Source: Plectrocnemia conspersa (Eukaryota; Arthropoda; Insecta; Trichoptera; Polycentropodidae). Taken from it: 64,000 nucleotides of DNA. The notes under the pieces were generated by a model. That model saw only the letters and a list, made by a program, of their open reading frames with translations. It ran no database searches and was not told the origin of the DNA. The position numbers were made by a program, and so were the translations under genes. The stretch is taken from positions 310,001 through 374,000 of the forward strand of contig VTFK01000189.1 of assembly GCA_009617715.1 (NCBI GenBank), read 5' to 3'. Every line of letters starts with the position of its first letter. Positions within the stretch are counted from its first letter, which is position 1. Below, in pieces: positions 51,431 through 61,864 of this stretch.

Positions 51431-51899
51431 GACTCTTACTGACATCTTTGAATATTTTAGGGCACCAAAAGGGATTAATTATATTTTTAATAGTATATTC
51501 TTCTAACAGATATCGTTATTATATTTTTTTTCATATAAAATCAAATAATTAAAAAATAATTAGTGGTACTTGATTTTGTTAAAAAAAATCGTTTCGAATA
51601 TCCTTATGTATTTTTCTAGATCGGTTTATATAAATGTCACACCATAACGAATTCTTATTTAGAATCGATGGCGACAAATTCTAGGATAGTCACAGATGTG
51701 GTGTTCGCATTCTGAAGTATCATTTTTATGCCTTATGGCATTTTGCAAAAGCCGACATAGATTTTGCGTAAATTGAATATTTACGACCGAAAAGTTTTCA
51801 CTGATATTGTATTGGTGAGTGCAAATACAAACTTTTAAAATTATCAGTAGCGTAATTTTAATAATATGACAATTTAAAAATTGAGATTATTTGGCACAT

Positions 51900-52060
51900 T
51901 TTTCGATCGCGCGCAAATATGCTAGCTGTACGTGACAGCAGCCGCCGTGCGGATGTCATTCACGCCCGCCGTCCGGACGGCATATGAAATTTGTGGCAGT
52001 GTGGCCGCTACTCGGAAGTCATACAACTTCCAGAGATTGTAGTGCAAGCATAACCGGCTC
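51900..52060. other. GC-rich island with perfect 14-bp palindrome
   Basis: Contains CGATCGCGCGC near 51905, GCAGCCGCCGTGCGGATG and the perfect palindrome GCCGTCCGGACGGC (51968-51981). ACTCGGAAGTCATACAACTTCCAG near 52012 gives a second, shorter inverted pair GGAAGT/ACTTCC. No ORF. Confidence 0.5.
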
Positions 52061-52559
52061 AGTAATCATATAAATAACATGTTATTATTAATAAGTTAAA
52101 ATAAATATTAATAGAAAATGCGTTTAATTGTTAACTCGCCAATACACATTTGCGGAACATATTTGTTAGATGGATGTCGAAAATTAGCAAAATTATATTA
52201 TTATATAGGCAAACAATGCGTAATTAACACTACTCTAACCGCGTTTACAATGATGATTATTAGACCGATATACAGTGGTCAATATTATATCGAAACACAC
52301 CTTTGTTGAGTTGGGCCTTATTATGTTAAATACCTCAATCAGAAAAATGTTTCATTAATGTTCATTCAACCATATTCGGTTGAATTTCTACAAACAAAGC
52401 ATTTGAAAACCGACATTTCATAAACGCGTCACAGTTTTAACAAGAGACAATACAAATTGAATGATTCACGTTATAATTCGACGCTCTTGACCTTTAGGAA
52501 CGCCATTATCCACTCTCCTGTTAATGTAAAATATTGTTTTATTTTTTTGCATCGTTTGA

Positions 52560-52930
52560 CTTGAATGACTAACGCTCAAATTACCGCACTGGCAGACGGG
52601 TCGAAATATGATAAGGCGATTAAGTCGACTCGCCCTTCCTCTCAGAAGGTCTCAGAGCTCAATTTATAATGAATGTATACATAGTATACATTGTATCGGC
52701 GGTATCTATTGTACGTATAATACGAATGTAAGAGCAAATGTACCGGAACGGTCGGTTTTGCGGTTTCGGGACCCGCATTCCTATCCTCAACTTCGCCCGG
52801 TCCCGCATCTTTCGCCGATATTATCGAACGGAATGTGTCAGTAGTTGTTGAAAATATCGATTGACCTATACGCAAAATCTAGCTCCCGAAGACTTCCGGG
52901 TCACGGGTACAATGTAAGCATCTCAAAAAT
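52560..52930. other. GC-enriched island, candidate regulatory DNA
   Basis: Overlapping ORFs on opposite strands (78 and 77 codons, 52608-52875) occupy a balanced-composition, CpG-rich stretch. Neither shows a domain. A CpG-rich run near 52748-52812 includes CGGTTTCGGGACCCGC. Confidence 0.35.
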
Positions 52931-53601
52931 ATCCAGCTTAACGTTTATGTAGCTTATTTTCGTGAAGGGGAGGGATAAACAGAGGTTGAGAAAATTTAAA
53001 ATATTAAAAAAAATGAAATATATGGAATTTAGGTGTAACACGTATTTACAGTCTCATGTATATAGGGTTGTTTTATTTGTTGTATGTAGTATTAACAGTA
53101 CATGAGATATAGACATTTTAAGCAGAGCTATAAGGTCATAGTTTAAATCGAAAGCAATTTTGGTTAAAGAAGTAAAAGTCGATATAATTTGACCAATTGG
53201 GGAAATCAAATCTTTTAATATGCCATTGACAAATATGATCCAAGAGTTCAAGGATAAAGTTTTAAGCATCCTTTAATATCAAAAAATACAAAATAATAAA
53301 GATTTTGACGAAAAATTAAATGATTTTATAAAAATCAAGCCTTAATAAAACTTAAGATTGATCTACGGGGATAACATGTATACATCAGTTGAAAGCAGAA
53401 CTATTTCACATTAAAAATTTTCCTCTTGAACTTGAAATTATTACTTTGTTAAGTGAGTCAGATTTTTTTACAAAAGTAACTTTTAAAAATTTGCTACTAT
53501 ACTAGGACAAAATAGATTTTTATACAATATAATCTAGGATTCGTGTGTGACGTTCTGTAATAATTATCAGAATTTTTGCCCTCAAGGACGGCAACATTAA
53601 C

Positions 53602-54197
53602 ATGTACAAGCCAAATGAGAAAATAAAAATACTGGGACTAGTTTTTGAAGAAAGAAAGTTTTTTCGTAAAGTAAAACTTCGCTTTCGTGAAGTTTTACTT
53701 TACGAAAAAGATTCAAGAAATAATCATCCTATTGATCAGAGTATATTTTGTACAAAATTAAAAGAGTCAATAGAAAACAGATTGCTTGAAAGCAAATACG
53801 ATGAGTTGGCGTATTAATCTCGAGTACTTTCTCAAATAGTACATTGGCCTGAAGATGTTAATACTCAACTGACATTTAAAGAAGAGGAAATTAGAAACTT
53901 TTTAATCAAAATAAATGAATAAGAAATGATTCGCGGATTCCATACATATATTCTTAAAAATATATATCCAGAAAACTGTTGGATTTAATGCATACTCTGA
54001 ATACCATTCCCATATGTTCAAGCAAATGTAAACGTGGATTTTAGCAGATTAATCTAATTGCCACCCCAGCAAGAGACATTTTGTTCATCAAACTTAAGAA
54101 ACTTAAAAGTTCGTTGATCAATGGTTACTTAGAAAAGGAACAGGAAGTGTATGTCAAACGAGGATTGGACAAAACAGAACATTACTATGAGCATTAG
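53602..54197 (+). pseudogene. hAT-family transposase C-terminal remnant
   Basis: An open stretch at 53602-53817 leads, past a stop, into VLSQIVHWPEDVNTQLTFKE and EMIRGFHTYILKN. In a shifted frame from 53985 comes LNTIPICSSKCKRGF, a stop, then QINLIATPARDILFIK, and a tail VYVKRGLDKTEHYYEH ending at 54197. This order matches the hAT C-terminal dimerisation region (compare NTIPISSAECERGFSQMNLI, then PYVKKWL). Conserved positions are partly changed; the Glu of the usual C-E-R-G-F block is Lys. At least two stops and one frameshift make it non-functional. The N-terminal zinc finger and catalytic Asp region are not seen. Confidence 0.75.
53660..53709. repeat. Perfect 21-bp hairpin inside hAT remnant
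   Basis: The arms TTTTTCGTAAAGTAAAACTTC (read without its last base: 53660-53679) and its exact complement (53690-53709) extend by one more pair to 21 bp each, with the 8-nt loop GCTTTCGT at 53681-53688. No mismatches. Confidence 0.95.
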
Positions 54198-56584
54198 CCT
54201 TAAATACAAAAAATAAAATTTATGTTTAGAGCTGAATATATATGTATTTTTAATAAAAGATTAAAAATATTCTGACACGGTTTTTCTCACAAAAAAACGT
54301 TCTATCAGAGGTTTTTAAACTTATGCGTCACCTCCTTTACTCATTTACACACTGTCTGTAATAAAATGGATGCAACCTTAAATGTTTTATTAAAGAACTC
54401 GGGGTCATATTATTTTTTAGTTTTTGTTGTACCATATTTATTCGGCATTCATAAAATATTTATTATAGTTCTCAAAATAAATAAATAATATAAAAATGGC
54501 GAATGTTTCAATGCCACTTTTTGGACTGAGTAAATATATATTTTTTAATATAATAAAATAAGAGTAAAATATATTTTAATGAAAATCCTACTATTATAGC
54601 TCAGACTGTATACACACATTTTAAAATAATTTTCACGACCCTTTAAAAAATTCAGGACGCAAATATACTGCCATATAATTTTCTAATATGATAAATTCCT
54701 GATTTAAAATTTGAATCTTTCCCTGAAGTATTCACGCCCTTACCCTTCAATAGGTTATACACATTATAGTGTGTAATAGTGTAGTAATGTATGGTTTGCC
54801 TTATCGCTCGGTAAACACTGCTCTTTACTGCTACACTGTCTGGAAACTGAGTCCCTTATCAGAATCTTGTCATCGCACAATCGCCGGAGATGTCATCGTT
54901 GCAAAATCGTAAACTTTAATAATTCCCACAGCTTGTCGACTTTGAGAGCGACACATTTGATATGTGATAATAACGTGGCATGGCGAAAAAGGGCCCGCGG
55001 CTAAATTGTATTTTTCCTACCCTAGTAAAAAAAAATTCTGATATCGCTTTCGGATTGTGTTACACGTTATGTGTAAAAAAAACATTTTTTTTTTTATCTA
55101 TATACTTCATATTTCACGATAGAAAATCTATTTTAAAATTGCTGTACACTGCTCTATACATTACACTTAATGATTTAATTATACAAAGAAAATAACGAGG
55201 CGTGGCGAATCGAATTTAACCGCTCGTTTTTTTTCATCCGCAACAAAAAGAAAAGCTTCCCGATCGAGTGGGAATTAAAGGGTCTCTCACAAATCGCATC
55301 CGGATTTAACAATGGCCTCTACATAAATCGAAGCTTTATTATTCAAATCGCTTAGGACAACTCTATGGATTTTAAACCAGATCTAGAAAGAATTATAACT
55401 ACATACCAAGTGGATAAATGGAACAGAGAGCACGAATATATTAGCCGCCATGGGGAATATGCGCTCTACGTATTCTTCGAGAGGGATGAGCTTTCAGAGC
55501 TTTCCAGCCAAGCTTTCGTCGGACACGATTGATGGGATCTAAGTGAAAAACGAGCATTTCACAATCGTGTTAATGCGATAAATAATTTTTATTTTTATTC
55601 TTTTTTACTATAAGAAAATATCGGTTTTATTTGAAATGTTAAAGTTAGACGAAACATATTGTCTCATTTCTTTAAGATTTTTTTATAATATATTAATAAA
55701 TTTTACATTGAAAGATGTATTTTTAATGCACGAATATTTTCTGCATAAACAATAATTTAAATGACTAATATTGTAGGTGCATTATATTAAAACTTAAATT
55801 TTGTTATATGTATCCCTGTCATAATAAATTCACGTTTAATTTAAATAGAGAGATTCGATCTAATATTATTTTCTTAACTGAAGTTTCTTTTGATATTGTA
55901 ACATAATTGTATTATATAACTCTTCTGCGAGCGTTCCGCATTAAGATTTTCATCGATAATTAATGAATCACTGTCTAAAGAAGCTTATTTAATTGATGGG
56001 AAAAGTCGTTGTATCGGATTTTCGTCCAATGAAATAAACTTATAAAAAGACATATTTTTTACGTTCTTCAGTTTTTATTTAAAGCTCTTTAGTACGTCAC
56101 AGTAGCATCTCTGCGACTTAAAGCTTTAATATAAATTTTCATTTCTGTAGCAATGTACAAAATATTTCATAGAATAGTATTACTGAAGGACTTTATAATA
56201 ATTGGCTTCTATCTATTTTCTCTGGGATTCGAGAAATACCAGGATAGAATTTCGGGTTCAAACAGCGTTTGGGATGTAAAAAATGTAAAAGTTTGTCAGA
56301 ATGCAATCAAGATAGGCATGTAAGTGGAGGTTATATTGCGGAGGGTAAGATTTTATTAAGATACAAAGTTTATTTAAGAGAAACTTTGATTATCGCCATA
56401 AGCTTCCCCCAAAGCAATATCTTGATTCAACGAGTCCCTTAGGATACGTATACGCTATTTATAACGTACTTCTTTATAATGACGAAGCTGTAATAATAAA
56501 ATGATTGTGTTCATGTTTGTTGCATAGCATTGTAAAACTGAGAGCCAAATAAATTTACTAAATTGTAGCATTGAATATTTATAT
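54198..56584. other. Non-coding block
   Basis: CAGAGGTTTTTAAACTTATG at 54306 resembles a hAT left tip; CACGACCCTTTAAAAAATTC near 54636 is similar to subterminal hAT-like text. A mixed-composition island spans about 54830-55560 (CpG-rich, ORF of 71 codons without motif). The remainder is AT-rich. Confidence 0.55.
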
Positions 56585-56617
56585 TATTATTATTATTTAT
56601 TTATTAAAATTATAACC

Positions 56618-56653
56618 ATCGTGACCTGACAGGCAAACCCAATGCGTCACGAT
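56618..56653 (-). repeat. 3' UTR hairpin of the minus-strand LINE
   Basis: ATCGTGAC (56618-56625) and GTCACGAT (56646-56653) are exact inverted repeats separated by 20 bp, between the ORF end and the tail. A stem-loop in this position could be the structure the reverse transcriptase recognises; that role is inferred. Confidence 0.7.
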
Positions 56654-56717
56654 AGTCAAAAGTACAAATACATCATAATACATACAAATATAAACAAGAC
56701 AAAACAACAGACACAAA

Positions 56718-58547
56718 TCACCTCAACAGGTGTGCATTGTCCCATACGAACTGAACCAAAACTCCATATGTGCAAGAGAAAATGTCAATATTTCTATGGA
56801 CAGAATTGAGCAGATGAATAGCCTTGGCCAGAGAAGAGTTGGCAAGTGCTCCAGTTCTAGACTTTACAGGCAAGAATAGTGGACGCGACCGAGAACTATA
56901 ACCACCTTCAGGAGCCCACATTTGAAGCTGCTCGAGCACTAAAGGATTGTCTACGATGCCCTTGAGCAAATTCCAGAAGTGTTTAATTACATAAACACTT
57001 CTGCGAGTCGACAAAGAAACGTGTCCCAGGGCTCCTAAAATAAAAGCACTGGGAAACGAGAACGGATAATACCCGTATTCCTTCAAGTATAAATATCGAA
57101 GAAATTTACGTTGTACTTTTTCCAGCTTCAATTCATTACATTGATTCATTACGCCTGGGATCCAAATGATGGAGCTAGTTTCTAGTATGCTGCGGACTAT
57201 AGTATCATAAAGAGTGCGCCATACTAAAGTATTCCTGAAGTAACGCGCATTTCTCAAGATAAAACCGAGCATTTTTAAGGATTTGCTATGAGTCTCTGCA
57301 ATGTGCTGGCTAAATTTCCAACGTTCTTCGAAAGTCACTCCTAAATCCTTAGTTAAAGAAAACCTTTCCAGAAAATATCCGCCTAGATGGTATGAATATT
57401 TTGCCGGTGTTAACGACCTTGAAAATGAAATTGTGTGACATTTCTTTACACTGAAAGGTAATTAATTATAGCAAGCCCATTTCCATATAGAGTTGAGATC
57501 CTCCTGTAGGTCGAGGGAATCAGAAATCGAATGCAATTTCTTGTAAATTTTCAAGTCATCTGCATATAATAAAAAATCTGAATGCTCTATTGCTGTTTCT
57601 ATGTCATTAATGAACAATAAAAACAACAATGGACCCAAATTGGATCCTTGAGGTACTCCAGTAGGGGTCTTATATCGTTCTGAAAAAGAGTTATTATACT
57701 TGACAAATTGATATCTATTGGTCAAGTAATTTGAGAATAGATTTATGAGATCTTCAGAAAACCCGAAATTAGATATCTTTTTTACAAGTAAAGCATGGTT
57801 AACTTTATCAAATGCTTTTTTAAAATCTGTGTATATGACGTCCACTTGTACACCAGAGTCCAATGATTTTGAAACATAGTTAGACAAAACCATTAGATTA
57901 GTGACAGTGGATCGAGATTTACGAAAACCATGTTGTTGGTCGAGAAGCATACACCTGCAATGATTAAAAATGTATTTATGCAAAACAATTTCAAATAATT
58001 TTGCAGGTGATGAGATCAAAGCTATTGGCCTGTAATTGTCAATCTGAGATTTGGGACCCTTTTTATGAATCGGAGTGACTTTTGAACATTTCCACAATTC
58101 TGGAAAACAAGAGGATCTCAAAATTAAATTAAATATAAATTTTAGAGGCTGTAAAATACCAGACTTGCATCCTTTCAGAATGTAGTCTGGAATAAAATCT
58201 GGTCCCAAGGTAAAAATGGACTTTAGTCTGCTAAATCGATATTCCATATCAACCAAACTAAAGGTTTTGATTGATAACAAAGATGACAATGAACGATGAG
58301 TCTCATCGTAATTAGAATTAAACTCTAAATGTGACCCATCATTATGGTATATGGGTTGAAAATACCTAGCAATTCCATCTGCAATCTCTTCAGAACCTTT
58401 AAAATTTATGTTGTTCCAACTCATCGATGACAGTAAGGATTGGCCATCGCGTTTTGAGTTAACGAATTTCCAAAATTTTTTCGGATCTAAAATTATCGAC
58501 TTTTCACAGTCTCCAATATAGTTTCGATGGCAATCGGAAATCATCAA
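56718..58547 (-). pseudogene. Reverse transcriptase of the minus-strand LINE, one in-frame stop
   Basis: The frame runs 361 codons (58547 to 57465), meets a TAA at 57462-57464, then continues in the same frame to the stop at 56718, about 609 codons in total. Motif A is YTDFKKAFDKVNH with Asp at residue 241. GVPQGSNLGPLLFLLFIND starts at residue 297 and LLYADDLKIY has YADD at 328-331, so the catalytic residues are intact. The stop falls in the W..YN.L.....KC block after the palm, and KDLGVTFEERWKF (thumb) follows. The C-terminal region contains SILETSSIIWIPG and VQRKFLRYLYLKEYG. There is no endonuclease because the copy is 5'-truncated. Clade within jockey/CR1/I is not settled. Confidence 0.85.
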
Positions 58548-60732
58548 TTATGCACGCGATCGCAGTATTGTAATAAAGTTTTATACATCACGTAATTCAT
58601 AATAACAGAAAAATCCCATTAAATATTTTAATATGGTATAATTATTATTTTAGTATAAATCATCATTAAAATTTATGAGTCACATGTCATTATAAAAAAA
58701 AACAGAAAATTTTAATTGAATATTTTAAGCTATTTTTAAAGTCAAGACAAGCAATTATTTCTAAATAAATTCTCAATAATTATAAATATTGGTTTATAAA
58801 ATAAACGCTATCAATAACAGTTAGTTCGTATTAATTAATTTTGTTTCTCATTCATAACAATATTGCTTTCACATACACACTACTATAACTACACATCCAA
58901 ACGAAAATATAAACAAGAACATTATTACACATGTTGTGCTAGGAACACCCAATTAAAATTTAATAGGATCCCTACCGGATGGTACACGGACAATAAAAAA
59001 GAAAGTTAACTCTAATTCATTTTCTACTGGAATACTTAGTAAAAGGTCATTCAATTATACATAAATTAATATAATTCGACCCATATGAACAATGACTGGT
59101 CAGATATTAAATAATGACATAACGATGATATTCGACTCCTTGTCCCGCATCCCGTATATAATATTGCATGCATATATGTATGTATGTAGTTCTATTGTAT
59201 TGATGGTATTATGATATTCACGATGGACTTGAGTGTTTCGCTGACCGCAAAATTGTAGACAGTGAATGGCAAGGAGGTTTTGAACCCTTTATGGTCGAAA
59301 GGTACCATTGTAGGTACGGGTCTTGTTGACAAAGAAAATTTCAATGGTATTGTCTTCGCTTTTGACTTATACACGGTTCATTAATTGAGGAGTGTTTTGA
59401 TAGTGAAACTAAACTAAAATCCATTACTGTGGTATTTTTTGTTATATAATATCAAGTTTAAAATAATACATTTACTAATATCTAGTTACATAGATAAAAT
59501 AAATAGAACATATTTTTTTATGCAATATGGTTAAAATATCAAAGAGGTTATGCGGTTAGGAAATAAATAGCAATTTCATGTAAATTTAATTTTAAATTCT
59601 AGAGCAGACCGTTCAGAACTCAGTCAAGCAGAACCGTGAACTCGATCTACGTGAGAAGTGTCTTCGAAAGTAATTTAAAATCGTTTACTAGAAATAAATA
59701 CAAGTAAAAAGTCCTTCAGAGCAATAAAATCTAAACTTTAATTCCAAATAAATAATATATATTTCGCAGATGAAGAATGAGCCATTTTCAACTATTGACA
59801 ATAAATAACATACTCTAAATATAATACTAAAATATTCATACACCTATCAAGAATAAAATAATTGATTTTGAAAATGATGTATTTTAAAATAAATACATAT
59901 ATATTTCCATAGGTATGGAACATTTTTAATTATTGTATATTATTTATACAAATAATTGTACCGATTGATTAAGAAGTTTTTGGAAGCATAATAGAACACG
60001 ATATTTTTATACATAAGTAATAATAATCATAGAAAGAGTTTATCTCCAGAAAAATGTCTCAGAAATGGAAAAGCAGTCCAATATATAGCAGATGTTGATC
60101 AGATGCTTAAAAGTCAATGAACCAATAATTATCAATTTTGTGAAATAATCTGTAATGTTAAGTGTACTTATGCATCTGTAATTCTGGATATCTAATATTA
60201 AAATTTTTGTTTAATTAAACTTTATTTCTAATTACTTTTCTATTGTTAAATAAAATAACATAATGCAACGTAATTAAAAAAAATATTATAAATTATCAAA
60301 ATAACAATAATTATTAATTAAAAAAAAATTTAATAAAAAAGCAACATTCATTTGAGAATCACATTTTATTTTATATTCACTAAAATTAATATGACGAAAA
60401 GTTCATTTCAGATCTGGGAAGAATTTTAAATAGATAATTTGTATATAGTGTAAATATAATATAAGTTTTCATGTGTGAGAAACTTCAGAATACATCAAAG
60501 TTTTGTTCAACAGGTGAGCACGAAAGAATTTCATTTCTCGGAAGTCAAGTATTTACGTCAAAAGTAATAACACCGAAGTAGTGAAATTAATTAATTTGTA
60601 TTTTTCGTTTTTTTACATTATTTAAATCTATAAATGCTCGTAAATTCCCCCATTATTAAATATTATGTTTTCTACAAAATACATATAATTAAAAATAATA
60701 TTGTGTTTATTACAGTGAATGCTTATGATCAA

Positions 60733-60768
60733 TGAAGTTATATTTTTACTGGTATAAATATAACTTCA
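60733..60768. repeat. 17-bp hairpin, 2-nt loop
   Basis: TGAAGTTATATTTTTAC (60733-60749) pairs with GTATAAATATAACTTCA (60752-60768) with one mismatch. Confidence 0.85.
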
Positions 60769-61842
60769 CTAACTCAGCCAGTTAAAATGTATCAATACTC
60801 AGTATGGGTAAATCTGTATTTGTTTACAAATCGATAATCTGATTCATTTATTATTATATGATCAGAGATTTACAGAATAATTTAAAATAAATTAAAACGA
60901 ACTCAAAACTAGCTTTTACAAACAAGTCTAATAAAAGCTCAAAAATAAATTAAGTTTTAAAACTTTTATTATGGAATGTTGAGTTCGCCTAATTAAATAA
61001 TGTTAAGCTTTGGGTTTAAACAGCTAATGGACGTTTCGCATCTGTAAAATTAAGTTTCAACGACAGTTTAGAACAGCATATAATTTTAATAACGCCTATC
61101 AGTCAAATTATATTTTCGATAGTAGAAATATATATTTTTGAAAATATATTTGGTTATGATTTTACTAAGATGCTCGTAAAAATATAATTTTACATTTACT
61201 GTAACACATAAATAAATTATATTGTATGTACTATTTATTGATTTCTTAACACGTACGATACAAGTATATATGTATGTATGTAAATATAGATTTGAGCTTC
61301 TTTTAAATTTACTAATACAACATACTAAAAATATTATCTAATAGCTATGTAACTTAATCTCATAAATCAATATCAAGTGATAAATTACCATATAAGTATA
61401 TTGCAAAAAATGCTTATGTATAGAAGTAAGATAAAATTATACCTAATAATTTATGGATTCAAGTTACTTTTTTTTTATAAATATCACAAAGGCTAATACT
61501 TTGAAATGGATAATAATTCGTCGCTCTAAAGCTCTTTGTTTATTTATATGAAAAAAGCATAAAATGTGAAAGTTACGACGTCTGTATCATATCAAAAAAG
61601 GCAAACAAAATATATATAATACAACGTAAAACTGTATATTTTTTTCAACGGTCCTCTACACAAAGAAGAGAAGAGTTCTTTATTTTCTCACGGCTTGAAC
61701 CGCAACGCTACGGTTAATGGCACGCAAGGTATGAAGTACCATTTTATAAATATATGCTTTGTTTATAAAATATATAACTGTTATGAAGATAAGTCATGTG
61801 CTATATTAAAAAAAAAAATTTAGGCACTTGAAAGTGTCGCAA

Positions 61843-61864
61843 GATATTCAAGTGCTTGAATATC
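61843..61864. repeat. Perfect 10-bp hairpin
   Basis: GATATTCAAG (61843-61852), TG, CTTGAATATC (61855-61864). A further GCACTTGAA at about 61824 also pairs with the left part, TTCAAGTGC. Confidence 0.85.

Larger units (their letters stand above)
42141..53601. other. Long non-coding block rich in GC islands
   Basis: No recognisable gene or transposase. Islands at about 42430-43140, 44000-44710, 47100-47420, 48060-48420, 49440-49800, 50930-51430, 51900-52060 and 52560-52930 alternate with AT-rich DNA (especially 44800-46500). A hAT-like tip CAAGGGTCGGCAAA is at 48554 without a partner. ORFs of 60-114 codons have no motif. Confidence 0.6.
56585..58552 (-). mobile_element. 5'-truncated non-LTR retrotransposon (jockey/CR1/I-like), (TAA)n tail
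   Basis: Read on the minus strand, the element starts within coding sequence at about 58552, ends its ORF at 56718, has a ~110-bp 3' UTR with an 8-bp inverted repeat, and finishes in a TAAATAAATAATAATAATAAT-type tail (split as AATAAATAAA and repeated TAA units) near 56585-56605. The short tandem tail and 5' truncation indicate target-primed integration. It is the youngest-looking element in the window. No clear target-site duplication was identified, so ends are approximate. Confidence 0.85.
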
